64,000 nucleotides of DNA. It comes from Halolamina sp. CBA1230 (GTDB lineage: Archaea; Halobacteriota; Halobacteria; Halobacteriales; Haloferacaceae). Under the pieces are notes generated by a model that saw nothing but the letters and a program-made list of their open reading frames with translations, made no database searches and had not been told where the DNA came from. The stretch spans positions 620,001 through 684,000 of the forward strand of contig NZ_CP054587.1 in assembly GCF_002025255.2 (NCBI RefSeq), read 5' to 3'. Positions 32,403-43,367 of the stretch are shown here, one piece after another. The position numbers and the translations under genes were made by a program. The stretch's first letter is position 1; each line of letters opens with the position of its first letter.

Positions 32403-33823
32403 GCGCCACCCCCGGCCCCGGCTGTCTCGCCGCCGGCGCTGTCGGACTGCGGGTCGATCGCGTCGCGGATCCCGTCACCCAGCGCGTTGAACCCGGTCAC
32501 GACCAGCGTGATCAGGATGCCGGGGATCAGCGAGATATGCCACGAGCCGGTACGGACGTAGTCCTGTCCGAGGTTGATCGCCCGCCCCCACTCGGGGGTC
32601 GGCGGCTGCACCCCTAACCCGAGGTAGGAGAGCCCCGCGATGGAGATGATCGCGCCACCCAGCGTCATCGAGCCGTAGATCAGCAGGTAGCCGGTGACGT
32701 AGGGGAGCATGTGTTTGCGCATGATCGTGATCGGTGTCTGCCCGAAGCTCCGGGCCGCGTCGATCCACTCGCGCTCGGCGATCTGCAGCGCCGGCCCACG
32801 GATGGACCGCCACATGTACGTCCAGCCGGTGAAGGCGAAGATGAGCGCGAGCAGGAAGCCGCCGCTGTACACGTCGCTGATCCACGTCTCCCTGAGCACG
32901 GTGGTCAGCATGATCAGCAACAGCAACTGCGGCATCGCCATCACGGCGTCGGAGACCAGCACCATCCCCAGGTCGATCCGGCCCTTGTAGTACGCCGAGG
33001 TGAGCGCGAGCGAGGCGGCGATCGACGCGCTCAGCGCGACCGAGAGCACGCCGATCACCAGGGAGATGCGTGAGCCGACCGCCAAGAAGGTGAACAGGTC
33101 CCTGCCGTTCTGCATCGTCCCGAACGGGTGGAACCGGCCGTAGTCGTCGTACGTCCACGGCCCGATGTTCTGGTTGTTCCCCACCGAGAGGGAGTTGACG
33201 TTCGCCTGGCCGACGACGATCTCCTCGACCGACCCGCTCTCGCTGTCCCAGTAGCTGATCTCGTGGCCGTAGGAGTTGCGCATGTTCTGGTCGACCGTCG
33301 TCGGCCCCAGCGCCGGCGCGAACACCGCCATCGTCACGAACATGAACACGATCAGCAGCCCGAAGATCCCCCACTTGTGGCCGCGGAAGCGGTCGAACAT
33401 GTCGTCGCGGGGGGTCCAGTCGGCGGCGCGGTGCTCCTGGCGGTAGATCCGCAGTCCCCAGACGACCCAGCCGAGGGTGACGAACGCGTAGAGGTAGACG
33501 AGGGCCACACGCAGCGCCCACGCCATCGCGGGTGCGAGCCCGAGGAACGTCCCCTCGTAGCCGCTCCCGTTGTAGTACCCCTCGTTGGGGATCGTTTCGC
33601 GGGAGAGCAGCGTGGGGATCGACCGGACCGCGTTCTCGACGGCGGTCAGGAAGCCGACGCTGTCGACGCCGGGAAGCGCGAGCAGGGCGTCGGCGAGGAT
33701 GCTGACGACGAAGTTCGCGAGCGCGCCGACCTGAAGCACGAAGAGGAGGGCGCCGACGGCGGCCCACACTGCGGTCCGGCCGTCAGTGAGCGTCTCGACG
33801 ACGTTTTCGGTTCGTACCGACAT
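32399..33823 (-). CDS. Peptide-type ABC importer, second permease (DppC-like)
   Basis: 474 residues, longer than usual DppC (about 300). Extra N-terminal helices (residues about 15-140) and a long extracytoplasmic loop after the helix FGLLIVFMFVTMAVFAPALG (NMRNSYGHEISYWDSESGSVEE and beyond) account for the excess. The inner-membrane signature is in EWIDAARSFGQTPITIMRKHMLP. Six core helices follow. The stop overlaps the DppD-like start. Confidence 0.93.
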   Translation of the reverse strand: MSVRTENVVETLTDGRTAVWAAVGALLFVLQVGALANFVVSILADALLALPGVDSVGFLTAVENAVRSIPTLLSRETIPNEGYYNGSGYEGTFLGLAPAMAWALRVALVYLYAFVTLGWVVWGLRIYRQEHRAADWTPRDDMFDRFRGHKWGIFGLLIVFMFVTMAVFAPALGPTTVDQNMRNSYGHEISYWDSESGSVEEIVVGQANVNSLSVGNNQNIGPWTYDDYGRFHPFGTMQNGRDLFTFLAVGSRISLVIGVLSVALSASIAASLALTSAYYKGRIDLGMVLVSDAVMAMPQLLLLIMLTTVLRETWISDVYSGGFLLALIFAFTGWTYMWRSIRGPALQIAEREWIDAARSFGQTPITIMRKHMLPYVTGYLLIYGSMTLGGAIISIAGLSYLGLGVQPPTPEWGRAINLGQDYVRTGSWHISLIPGILITLVVTGFNALGDGIRDAIDPQSDSAGGETAGAGGGA

Positions 33824-33824
33824 C

Positions 33825-34871
33825 TCACTCGCCCTCCAGCCCGACGCGGGGGTCGATCAGCGTGTACAGCACGTCCTGAATGAGGTTGATTCCGACGATC
33901 ATAAGGATGAATACGTACATCAGCGTCCCGACCAGCGGGAGGTCGCCCTGGATGGCCGCCTGGAAGAACAGGTAGCCGATCCCGTTGATCCCGAACACGG
34001 ACTCGACGAGCACGCTACCGCCGATCAGCAGGAACGCCTCGCTGGTGATGATCGGGACCAATGGCACCAGCGCGTTCCGGAGGATGTGTTTGTACACGAG
34101 CGAGCGGTCGGAGACGCCCTTGACCTTCGCGAGCTCGACGTAATCTTGGTTCTTCACTTCCAGCACGGCCGTCCGGCCGATACGCATCTCGTTGCCCATC
34201 GACGCCGACCCGAGGACGATCGCTGCGGGGGCCACCTTCTTGATCGCCTGGAAGGTCGCGGTGGGGTTCGTGAAGAAGGCGAGCGGGTTCCCCGAGAGGT
34301 AGCTGAGATCGGGGTTGCCCGAGATGCCGGTCGTGAGGTTCGGACCGAGCGTCTCCCAGTTGATTCCGAAGATCGCCTCCGAACTCCCCAGCACCGCGAG
34401 CAGCATGATACCGAGCCAGAAGTTGGGCATCGCCCGCCAGACGATCCCCCCCATCGAGGCGACGTAGTCGGCGGCGGTGTTCGACCGCATCCCCGCGTAG
34501 AACCCCAGCGGGACGCCGATGAAGATCGCGATCAGCACCGACCAGAACCCCAGCCAGAGCGTCCGGGGGAGGAAGTCGATGATCAGCGCGTTCACGTTCG
34601 ACCCCTGGTAGAGCAGCCACGTCCGGCCGAGATCGAACACGAGCAGGCTCGAGAGCCAGTCGACGTAGTGCTGGAGGGGGGGTTGGTTCAGTCCCAACTG
34701 TGTCTGGGCGGCCTCGTACGCGGCTGGGTTGCGAACCTGCCCTTCGCTCAGCAGGCGCGCGGCCGGGTCGATCGGCCCCATGAAGATGATGAACCACGTC
34801 ATCGACGTTCCGAGCCACACGACTGGGATCGCCATGAGCAGGCGCTTTGCGAGGTACTTGGCTCTGCTCAC
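33825..34871 (-). CDS. Peptide-type ABC importer, first permease (DppB-like)
   Basis: 348 residues, six helices, starting SRAKYLAKRLLMAIPVVWLGTSMTWFIIFMGP. The permease signature appears as DYVELAKVKGVSDRSLVYKHILRNALVPLVP. Gap of 1 bp to the second permease gene; 127 bp separate it from the binding-protein gene upstream. Confidence 0.94.
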   Translation of the reverse strand: MSRAKYLAKRLLMAIPVVWLGTSMTWFIIFMGPIDPAARLLSEGQVRNPAAYEAAQTQLGLNQPPLQHYVDWLSSLLVFDLGRTWLLYQGSNVNALIIDFLPRTLWLGFWSVLIAIFIGVPLGFYAGMRSNTAADYVASMGGIVWRAMPNFWLGIMLLAVLGSSEAIFGINWETLGPNLTTGISGNPDLSYLSGNPLAFFTNPTATFQAIKKVAPAAIVLGSASMGNEMRIGRTAVLEVKNQDYVELAKVKGVSDRSLVYKHILRNALVPLVPIITSEAFLLIGGSVLVESVFGINGIGYLFFQAAIQGDLPLVGTLMYVFILMIVGINLIQDVLYTLIDPRVGLEGE

Positions 34872-34998
34872 GTCTGGCCTCCGTCGGTCGGCTGTTCGAT
34901 GCGCGCGTTCCGGAGGTCGAGGCCGCGTGTTTCGTGCATTCGTGTGCGTTCGAGCAAGGGGTAGGAAGGGGGTGTTGAAAAGACGGCCGGTTACCGAG

Positions 34999-36900
34999 CT
35001 ACCGCTCGAGCGTCAGGTCGGTGAACGTCTGGTTCTCCATGACGCCGTACATCTCCACGTCGACGTCCTGGTGCCAGAAGCGCTGGCTGGCGGGGTTGAC
35101 GATCGGCAGCTCCTGCATCGAGAGCCAGTTCCCCTCCTCGACGGTCTGGAACGCCTCGGCCTCGGACTCCGCCGTGGAGTCCTCGGCGGCGTAGTTCTCC
35201 TGCCACGCCTCCATCGTGGTCTGTCGCAGCTCCTCGTCGAAGTAGCTCCCCTCGGCGCCCCACCGCGTGAACTGGTTCGACGGGTTCTCACCGAAGAGGA
35301 ACCGCAGGAAGTTCTCCGGGCCGGGGTACTCCATCCCGTCGCCCAGCGCGAACACTTCCATGCTGCCGCCGATGGCCTGACTGATAATGGTCCCGAACTG
35401 CGCCTCGGTGATCTCCATCTCGATGTGAGCCTGCCGAAGCTTGGGCTGCAGTCGGGTGAACACGCGCTGGTACCCGCTGTTGCCGGAGATGGTGGTCGCC
35501 GTGATCTCGAACGGGTCGTCGGAGCTGTAGCCGGCGTCCTCCATCACCTGCCGCGCGGACTCGATGTCCGTCTCGGCGTAGCCGTACGGGTAGCCGTCGG
35601 CGGCCCCCTCGAGGTTGGACTGGTACCCCTCCTCCGCGTGACGAATGTACGTGTCGTTCGCGTCGACGCCCTCCTCGAAGGTGGGGTAGGCCGCCGGCGG
35701 CGTGATGTGGTACGCCGGCGTGGCGGTCCCCTTGTACACGTTCTCCGCGACGGAGTGCTGGTTCAGCGCGTAGGCGAACGCCTGCCGGACCGGCAGCGGG
35801 ACCTCGAGCGTGTTGAACACCAGATACTCCGTCGTCAGTGCCGGGATCTGGCCGTAGTTGACCGTCTGGCCGCCGAGGTCGTACGTCCCGAGGGACTTGT
35901 TACCCTCCTCCTCCTCGATGCTGACGTTGCCCGGCGTGAACGAGGCCGTCGGCATCCCTTCGAGGATGTCGGCGTTACCGTTCTCGAAGCGATTGAGTCG
36001 AGTGTTGCCGTCGGGGACGACGGTGTAGACGATCTCGTCGATCTGGGGCTGGGTGCCGTAGTAGTCGTCGAACGCCGACAGCGTGATCGCGTCACCCTTG
36101 CTCCAGGTGTCGACCTCGAAGGCGCCGGCGCCGGCGAAGGTGGGGCCGTCGCCCGCGGTGCTGAAGAACTCGTTGTAGGAGTACTCGCCGTCGTGCCCCT
36201 CGATGTCGCCCACCGAGTTCGCGGGGAGGATCGCGAACGTGCCGCCCGCGATCTGGAACAGCGTCCACTGGAACTCGCTCCGGAGGGTCATCTCGAACGT
36301 GTAGTCGTCGACGGCCTCGACCTGCAGCGAGTTCGGGACCACGTCGGCGAGCGTCGTCTCGTCCTCCGGGGGCGCGAGGCTCGCGTCCTTCTCGTGGGCG
36401 ATGGTCATCGTCTCGCCGACGATGTCGTCGCGGTTCCGGGACCTCTCCGACTCCGCGAGCCGGCGGTAGGAGTAGACCACGTCCTGTGCGGTCACGTCCT
36501 CGCCGTTGTGGAACGTCGCGTCCTCACGCAGCGAGAACGTGTAGGTGAGGCCGTCCTCGGAGAGCTCGTAATCCTCCGCGAGGGCCGGCTCCGGCGGGTA
36601 CTCCCCGTCCGGGAACTGGAACAGTTGCTGGTTGTACTGGTTGTAGCCGGCGCCGGACCCCTTCGCGTTGATCGGGTCCAGCGTCTGGATGGAGCCGGTC
36701 GCCATCATCTGGAGGGTGCCGCCCGACTGTGGCGTCCCCTCCGCCTCGGTGTCGGTGTCGTCGGAGCCGCCCGCCGGTTCGTCGGTGGGCGATTCCGTCG
36801 CTGTTTGATCGGGTGCATTACCGCCACAGCCGGCGAGCGCCGCCGCAACGCCGGTGCCTGCCGCCGCCAAGAACGACCGCCGAGTACTCTGCTCGGGCAT
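34999..36900 (-). CDS. Peptide-type ABC importer, substrate-binding lipoprotein
   Basis: 633 residues, SBP family 5. Tat-type signal STRRSFLAAAGTGVAAALAGCGG with lipobox (Cys about 26), then an acidic Thr/Asp/Glu linker. The family-5 core starts about GGTLQMMATGSIQTLDPINAKG and includes LREDATFHNGEDVTAQDVVYSYRRL. Captures a peptide or other small solute on the outer face; ligand unknown. I start at ATG 36900; a longer frame would prepend 16 residues that spoil the signal. TATA-like CTATTTCTATG about 27-35 bp upstream supports a leaderless message. Confidence 0.93.
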   Translation of the reverse strand: MPEQSTRRSFLAAAGTGVAAALAGCGGNAPDQTATESPTDEPAGGSDDTDTEAEGTPQSGGTLQMMATGSIQTLDPINAKGSGAGYNQYNQQLFQFPDGEYPPEPALAEDYELSEDGLTYTFSLREDATFHNGEDVTAQDVVYSYRRLAESERSRNRDDIVGETMTIAHEKDASLAPPEDETTLADVVPNSLQVEAVDDYTFEMTLRSEFQWTLFQIAGGTFAILPANSVGDIEGHDGEYSYNEFFSTAGDGPTFAGAGAFEVDTWSKGDAITLSAFDDYYGTQPQIDEIVYTVVPDGNTRLNRFENGNADILEGMPTASFTPGNVSIEEEEGNKSLGTYDLGGQTVNYGQIPALTTEYLVFNTLEVPLPVRQAFAYALNQHSVAENVYKGTATPAYHITPPAAYPTFEEGVDANDTYIRHAEEGYQSNLEGAADGYPYGYAETDIESARQVMEDAGYSSDDPFEITATTISGNSGYQRVFTRLQPKLRQAHIEMEITEAQFGTIISQAIGGSMEVFALGDGMEYPGPENFLRFLFGENPSNQFTRWGAEGSYFDEELRQTTMEAWQENYAAEDSTAESEAEAFQTVEEGNWLSMQELPIVNPASQRFWHQDVDVEMYGVMENQTFTDLTLER

Positions 36901-36923
36901 CGTCTCAACACGATGACCGACCA

Positions 36924-36937
36924 TAGAAATAGTTTGC
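36924..36937 (-). promoter_or_regulatory. TATA region of the importer operon
   Basis: AT-rich CTATTTCTATGG (minus strand), 24-37 bp upstream of the binding-protein ATG, is the only such stretch there. A second AT-rich palindromic patch TATATATCGCTATATA (about 36996-37011) lies between the divergent operon and phosphoesterase gene. Confidence 0.45.
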
Positions 36938-37073
36938 CCTCTGGACATCTGTTTGGGACTGTATTTCCCGAAATCGTGGGTGTGAGACGATATGCCTATA
37001 TATCGCTATATACCCACCGCCGTCGGTCGACACCCCTCCGTGGGCTTATCAGTGGGGTCGCCACATACCGAGT

Positions 37074-38039
37074 ATGGCCGTCGATCCAGTCGACCACAGC
37101 GGCAGCACACCGGGGAACGTGATGGCGCGGCTCCGCCGTCCGCATAGCGACGACCGGACCCGTATCGCCGTCGTCGCGGACCCACACGTCTCGACGCGCG
37201 AGGAGGGCACCTCGAAGCTGTTCGAGCACACCGAGGCCCACCTCGAGCGCGCGGTCGCCGACATCAACGACCGCGGCGTCGACTACACGCTCTGTGTTGG
37301 CGATATCACCAAGGACGGCGAGCGCTGGAACTTCGACGCCGCCGACGAGATCCTCGCCGACCTCGAGAGCCCGTTCCGGTCGATCCCGGGGAACCACGAC
37401 GTCGAGAAGGACGGGTACGACCACGAGAACCTCCCGCTCGCGGAGTTCGAGGAGCGTTACACGCCCGGCGGGCTGCCGTTCCACGAGCGCGTCGGCGGCG
37501 TCGACGTGGTCGGCCTCAACAGCGCCGGCGGCGACGACTGGCTGACCGACTCCCACGACGGGCTCGTTACCGACGATCAGGTCGAGTGGCTCGACGGGAC
37601 GCTGCCCGAACTCGACACGCCCCTGGTCGCGGTCCACCACAACCTCCCGACGATGGCCGACCAGCTGGTCCAGCACCGCGACACCAACGAGCCCGAGATG
37701 GCGATCCCGCCGACGATGCGGGACCCCGAGCCGTTGCTCGACACGCTCGCGGCCCACGACGCGCCGCTGGTCGTGACGGGCCACCTCCACCTGCCCTCCA
37801 CGACGACGGAGCGGGGCGTCCGCGAGATCATGTCGCCGACGACCTGCTCGTTCCCGCAGTCGTACCTCCTGTTCGACGTGGGACCGGACGGGACCGAGAT
37901 CCGCCTGATCCCCGTCGCGGACCACGAGGGGATGATGCTCGGCCACTTCGAGCGCCACCAGGACTCCTACACGGGGAAGGGACTGACCGATATGGCCGCG
38001 ATCCGGCTGGCGCAGTTCCCGCTGGTCGACGAGTCCTGA
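37074..38039 (+). CDS. Metallophosphoesterase (calcineurin-like)
   Basis: 321 residues. The five metal-binding motifs are in order: DPHV (about 36), GDITKDG (about 77), GNHD (about 105), VHHN (about 185) and GHLHLP (about 240). This is the layout of cyclic-nucleotide or nucleotidase-type phosphodiesterases. The ATG at 37074 is used; ATG 37122 would remove a polar N-terminus of 16 residues. Substrate unknown. It is divergent from the peptide importer. Confidence 0.88.
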   Translation: MAVDPVDHSGSTPGNVMARLRRPHSDDRTRIAVVADPHVSTREEGTSKLFEHTEAHLERAVADINDRGVDYTLCVGDITKDGERWNFDAADEILADLESPFRSIPGNHDVEKDGYDHENLPLAEFEERYTPGGLPFHERVGGVDVVGLNSAGGDDWLTDSHDGLVTDDQVEWLDGTLPELDTPLVAVHHNLPTMADQLVQHRDTNEPEMAIPPTMRDPEPLLDTLAAHDAPLVVTGHLHLPSTTTERGVREIMSPTTCSFPQSYLLFDVGPDGTEIRLIPVADHEGMMLGHFERHQDSYTGKGLTDMAAIRLAQFPLVDES

Positions 38040-38079
38040 TCGTCGCCGGGTTTACGCGTTCCTCCGTCCAACCACGTCC

Positions 38080-38370
38080 ATGGTCCACCCCCATCTCCTC
38101 GCGCTCGCCGGCGGCCTCGCCCTCGTCCCGATCGCCGCGGAAGCCTGGTCCCGCTACTGGGGTGCCGAGCCCGAGAACTGGCCCGAGCGGGCGCTGATCC
38201 GGACCGGGAGCGCCCTGCTGATCCTGGCGCTCGTCGGCTTCGACGGCGTGTTCGGGCTGATCCCCGATCCCGGCGTTCCGCCGGACGTGGCGACGGCCGC
38301 AGAGCTCCTGCTCGTCGGGGCCGCGTTGGCCGCCTACGCCGGCTTCTGGTGGCGCCGGCGGGGTGACTAA
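38080..38370 (+). CDS. Small membrane protein, two to three helices
   Basis: 96 residues, helices at about 4-22, 43-62 and 71-89, with a WWRRRG end. 40 bp after the phosphoesterase gene, probably co-transcribed; its stop is 2 bp from the convergent DUF6498 gene. No recognised family. Confidence 0.65.
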   Translation: MVHPHLLALAGGLALVPIAAEAWSRYWGAEPENWPERALIRTGSALLILALVGFDGVFGLIPDPGVPPDVATAAELLLVGAALAAYAGFWWRRRGD

Positions 38371-38372
38371 CC

Positions 38373-39662
38373 TCACTGCTCCCGCTCCAGGATCCACCGG
38401 ACGCCCATCGCGTCGACGATCGCTCCCGGCTCCCTGACGTGCGGGAGCGTCCGGGGTCGATCCGTGTTCACGTCGACATCCGGGTCCTCGTCGGGGTCGG
38501 GCAGCCCGAAGTCGGGCGTCTCGTCCGGTTCCTCGGCGTCGAGGTCGAGCGTTTCGGTGTCGAACGCCCGGTCGACGAGGTCGCGGTCGATTTCGACGCC
38601 GTCGACGGCCTGTCTGCGGAGTCGTTGCTGCCCGGCGTCGAGCAGCGTGCTGTGGACGACGAGCAGCCCGTCGTAACAGCGGTACTCGACGGCGCCGTAG
38701 GTCAGGTAGCGCGCGAGCGCCCGGGCCGCCGCGAACGGGAGGAGCAGCGCCGCCGCGACCGCGAGGGCCAGGCTGGGGCCGCCGATCAGCCCCGCGACGA
38801 CGGCGGCCGCCAGCGCGAACAGCGATATCCCGTTGGTCGCGAGGTAGACGATCACTCGGAAGCCCGCGTCGGCGACCGCCGCGGCCCGTGGCGGGCGAAC
38901 GCGCAGCTCCGGCTCGCCGTCGGGCTCGTCGATCGGTTCCGGATCGAGTTCGACGTCCTTCCCGCCGAACATCCGTGCCAGGATCCCGTACCGATCGTCG
39001 TCGGCCTCGATCTGGAGTCCGCGCACGTCGAGCGCGATCTTGCCGACCACGAGCAGTGCGAGCACCTCCCCGCTCCGGCTGGCGTCGACGACGCCCGTGG
39101 CGTCGATGGCGATCGCCGCCGCGAACAGGAAGCCGACGCCGAACAGCGTCGTCAACGGCTCGTAGAACGCCGACCGCGCGGAGTGGTCGCGGTACCCCCG
39201 GCGCCGGAAGTACTCGATGTACGTCTCGCCGCCCCGGAGCACGAACACGGAGAGCGCGCCGAGGCCGAGCGCACCGGCTTCCTGCTCGGTCACTCCGCCC
39301 GACGCGACGTAGCCGAACAGGGCGAGCGTGAGCACCACCCCGACCGCGCCGAACACCACACCCCCGATGATCACCATGAGGTTCCGCGGGTACACCGGCG
39401 GGATCGGCCCCGGGAGGCTGATCGAGCCCCGGACCCGGTGGAGCAGGCCGGCGATCCGCGAGCGCTCGACGTAGCTCCGCGGTCGCTTCGCCGCGAACGG
39501 CATCTTCACCAGCGACCACGCCGAAAGCGCCGCGAACTCCACCGCGAACACGCCGAGTAACACCGTCGCGGACCAGCCCAGCGCGACGACGCCGACCGGC
39601 GCCACGAGGTTCGAGGCGACGGCGGCGGCGACCGCGCCGAGATCGGGCGCGTCGTCGGCCAT
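38373..39662 (-). CDS. DUF6498 family membrane protein
   Basis: 429 residues. The N-terminal part (SNLVAPVGVVALGWSATVLLGVFAVEFAALSAWSLVKMPFA) matches the DUF6498 pattern. About 8 helices are followed by an acidic C-terminal domain of about 130 residues with DLDAEEPDETPDFGLPDPDEDPDVDV. Third gene of an operon with the ABC-2 exporter; overlaps the permease stop by 1 bp. Function unknown. Confidence 0.7.
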   Translation of the reverse strand: MADDAPDLGAVAAAVASNLVAPVGVVALGWSATVLLGVFAVEFAALSAWSLVKMPFAAKRPRSYVERSRIAGLLHRVRGSISLPGPIPPVYPRNLMVIIGGVVFGAVGVVLTLALFGYVASGGVTEQEAGALGLGALSVFVLRGGETYIEYFRRRGYRDHSARSAFYEPLTTLFGVGFLFAAAIAIDATGVVDASRSGEVLALLVVGKIALDVRGLQIEADDDRYGILARMFGGKDVELDPEPIDEPDGEPELRVRPPRAAAVADAGFRVIVYLATNGISLFALAAAVVAGLIGGPSLALAVAAALLLPFAAARALARYLTYGAVEYRCYDGLLVVHSTLLDAGQQRLRRQAVDGVEIDRDLVDRAFDTETLDLDAEEPDETPDFGLPDPDEDPDVDVNTDRPRTLPHVREPGAIVDAMGVRWILEREQ

Positions 39663-41408
39663 CAGTACGGCTCGTGCCCGTCGAACCGTCGGATCGCTTC
39701 ACGGTACGCGGCCCACGCGGCGAGCACGCCGCCGCCGACCAACAGGCCGCCAGCACCCACCTGGACCACGGCGAGCGGCAGCGATCGGATACCCGCCCCG
39801 ACCGCGTCGAACGACGACGCGGCCCCGGCGAGCACTCCCGACTCCCCAGCCAGGAGACCGAGCAGGGCGCCGGGCACGGCGCCGACGCCCGAGAGCACCA
39901 GCCGAACGATCCCCGGCGCGACGACGACGCCCACCAGCGCCAGTCCGGGGACGAACACGAGCGCGCCGTGGAGCGTCCCCGCGACCAGCCGCGGGGGCCG
40001 CACGTCGTCGCTGTTACCGATCCGGATCGCGCTGTACCGCGGGAACCACATCCCCACCGCCGGCGCCAGCGCGGCGCCGACGGCGGCGAGCAGCGCGCCC
40101 ACGAACGCGAGCGCCAGCGCGGGGACGGCGCCGTACCCCCCGCCGACCGCCGCCACCAGCGTGAAGACGGCGACGATCGGGGTGGAGAGCAGCACCGGCG
40201 CGATCAGCCCCCGGACGTACGCCCGCCCGGAGACGGCCGTCAGCGTCACCGGCAGCACCGGCCCCTCGTCGCCGAGGGGGTTGAGCGCGAACGCGGCGCC
40301 GCCGATCCAGCCCGCGATCAGCGCGACGACGGGGCCGAGCGCCGACAGCGAGATCGTCCCCTGCAGGAACATGCTGAGCATCCCCGATAGGCCGGCGAAC
40401 ACCGGCACCAGCAGGAAGTTCAGTCGCTGGGGCTCCCGCCGGGCACGGAGCAGCGTCCACCGGGCCACCTGCCGGGTCCGGCCCGTGACCAGCGGCACCC
40501 GGAGCGGGCTGATCGCCCGTTCGAGCGCGCTGGCCGGCGAGCGTTCGCCCGCGGTAGTCGCCACCCCGCCATCGCTATCGCTCGGATCGATCTCGTCGCC
40601 GAACCAGAGCGAGGCCGCGACCCGCTCGGCCGCCCAGCCGCCGCCGATCAGCACCGCGGCGACGGTCAGTAGCCCTCCAGCGGCGTGCCCGATCGAGGGA
40701 GCGATCGGCGTCCCGACCGCCAGCACGTCGACGATCCAGCCCACCGGGACGGCGCCGAGCAGCGCGGGGTCGAGCGAGTAGGGGATCGTCGGGAGCTGGA
40801 ACAGCATGTAGCCGCCGAAGAAGGCCAGCGCGACGACGCCGCTCAGCGCGGTCCGGTGTCGGGCGACGAACGGCACCCGTGCCACCAGCCACGCCGCGAT
40901 ATAGCCAGCCAGCCGGCCGGCGACGACCGCGCTGGCGACGAACAGGCAGCCGACCAGCGGCACCGTGAGCAGCGGCACCGGCGACGCGAACGCGTACGCC
41001 CCCACGACGGTGACGAGCGTCGCGGTCGGCAGCGTATACGTCAGCACGCGCAGCGACTCCGCGACAACGCCGCCGACCACGGCGGTCCGTGGCGAGACCG
41101 TCGTCAGCACGAACGGCACGGCGACTGGTTCGCTGTGGACGGACGCCGCCCGCTGGGCCAGCAGGAACACGCCGAACAGCCAGAACAGCGCCACACCGCC
41201 CCGCAGCGCCGGCGGCACCGCGTGCCCGGTCGGGACGTTCTCGCGGAGGATCGGCGCGAACAGCGCCGCCATCCCGCCGAGCAGCAGCGTCGGGAGCAGG
41301 ACGCTCCCGGCCAGCAACACCAGCCGTCCGGTGTCCTCGCGGATCGCGCGGGCCGAGCGCCGGTACTCGAAGACGCCGGCCCGGAGCGCGTGCCGGGGCC
41401 AGTTCGGC

Positions 41409-41416
<8 letters not shown>
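39662..41416 (-). CDS. ABC-2 type exporter, large permease
   Basis: 584 residues with about 12-14 helices in two halves joined near residue 290 (DEIDPSDSDGG, cytosolic). The first half starts LRAGVFEYRRSARAIREDTGRLVLLAGSVLLP, as in permeases of ABC-2 exporters. Overlaps the ATPase gene by 8 bp and the DUF6498 gene by 1 bp. Substrate unknown. Confidence 0.78.
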
Positions 41417-42188
<772 letters not shown>

Positions 42189-42244
42189 GGGAGGCGCGGG
42201 TACGTCGGCGTCTGGCGGCGCTGCCCCCAAAGGCGTATCGACAG

Positions 42245-42613
42245 TCAGACGTACTTCACCGCAGCGCGGATCGCGGTGTCGGTCCAGACGGCGACCACGA
42301 TCGCCAGCGCCACGAACGGCGGCAGCCTCTCGGGGAAGAGGATGTACAGCGGGATCCCGACCGCGATCAGCACCGCCAGCGGCGGCAGGTCGTCGAGGCG
42401 CGTCGAGCGCGTCCCACGGTAGTAGAACAGCACCCCCGCCGGGAGGCCGACGGCGACCGCCAGCGCCGCGGCGGTGCGAGTGATTGCGGGGACTGACCCG
42501 CCCCAGAGCCCGAAGTAGACGAGCACGGTGGCGGCCGCCGAGATCAGCAGCGAGATCGTCACCGACTCCGAGACGTCGGGTTCGTCAGGGCTCGGTTCCT
42601 CGTCCCGTCGCAT
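42245..42613 (-). CDS. Small membrane protein with four helices
   Basis: 122 residues: acidic N-terminus (EEPSPDEPDVSES), helices at about 19-38, 45-64, 77-93 and 98-116. It lies upstream of the ABC operon on the same strand, 56 bp away. Function unknown. Confidence 0.7.
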   Translation of the reverse strand: MRRDEEPSPDEPDVSESVTISLLISAAATVLVYFGLWGGSVPAITRTAAALAVAVGLPAGVLFYYRGTRSTRLDDLPPLAVLIAVGIPLYILFPERLPPFVALAIVVAVWTDTAIRAAVKYV

Positions 42614-42718
42614 GGTGAGCTCCTGGCCCGGGCAAAAGCGTGCCCCTCGGTCACGCGCGGTGCCGGCGAGCGACGCTGGAGGGGAAGGGTTATCCCCCGT
42701 GTCGTGCTGTATATTGAC

Positions 42719-43129
42719 ATGGACGATATCGAGGACCTGTTCGTGGGACGGCTGATGAGCAGCGACGTGAAAACCGTCACGCCCGACACGCTGGTCGAGG
42801 AGGCCGCCGACGTGATGCTCGACAACGCGATCGGTTCGGTGGTCGTCATCGACGAGGACGGCGAACTCGAGGGGATCCTCACCCGGACGGACTTCGTCTC
42901 CATCGTCGCCGGCCAGAAGCCCAAGGACCAGACGCCCGTGAAGGAGTACATGACCCGGGACGTCCAGACGGCCAAGGCCGGCGACTCGATCCGGGAGGTC
43001 GCCGACCGGATGATCGAAGCCAGCTTCCACCACATGCCGGTCGTCGACGACGAGGAGGGGCTGATCGGGATGATCACCACCTCCGACCTCACCGCGTACC
43101 TCTCGTCGGTCCAGACGCCGAGCCCCTAG
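42719..43129 (+). CDS. Two-CBS-domain protein
   Basis: 136 residues made of two CBS motifs (residues about 10-62 and 75-130: VGRLMSSDVKTVTPDTLVEEAADVMLDNAIGSVVVID and VKEYMTRDVQTAKAGDSIREVADRM). Such stand-alone pairs bind adenine nucleotides and act as energy sensors or regulators. ATG 42719 follows a TATA-like GTATATTG closely, so the exact start is a little uncertain (an upstream in-frame codon at 42704 exists). Confidence 0.9.
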   Translation: MDDIEDLFVGRLMSSDVKTVTPDTLVEEAADVMLDNAIGSVVVIDEDGELEGILTRTDFVSIVAGQKPKDQTPVKEYMTRDVQTAKAGDSIREVADRMIEASFHHMPVVDDEEGLIGMITTSDLTAYLSSVQTPSP

Positions 43130-43144
43130 CGCCGCGCCGACGAC

Positions 43145-43321
43145 GTGTTCTTCGCCGGTTGCCCGATCCGTCACCGTGGAGTAGCGACGCAGGTGCGGGC
43201 GGAGGTCGAGATCGCGGTGGTGAAAGCGTCCACCGAGCGACACCGCGACGCAGTGCATATTCCGGCGGTGGTCGACCGAACGAAGCCGGAGAACCACGCA
43301 GAGTCAGTCTATCGCCCGTGA
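43145..43321 (+). other. Possible small ORF or gene remnant between the CBS and DUF1508 genes
   Basis: A GTG-led frame of 58 codons (VFFAGCPIRHRGVATQVRAEV..., ending AESVYRP) fills the 238-bp gap. Third-position GC is moderately high but lower than in real neighbours. No family is recognised and no promoter is clear, so it may be a remnant. Confidence 0.2.
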
Positions 43322-43330
43322 TCTAGGGGG

Positions 43331-43341
43331 AAGTATAAACC
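43331..43341 (+). promoter_or_regulatory. TATA box of the DUF1508-repeat gene
   Basis: AAGTATAAACC, 27-37 bp upstream of the ATG at 43368, is a strong archaeal TATA match in a GC-rich background. Confidence 0.7.
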
Positions 43342-43367
43342 CTCAGAGGAGAAACAGGTTCGTGGCC

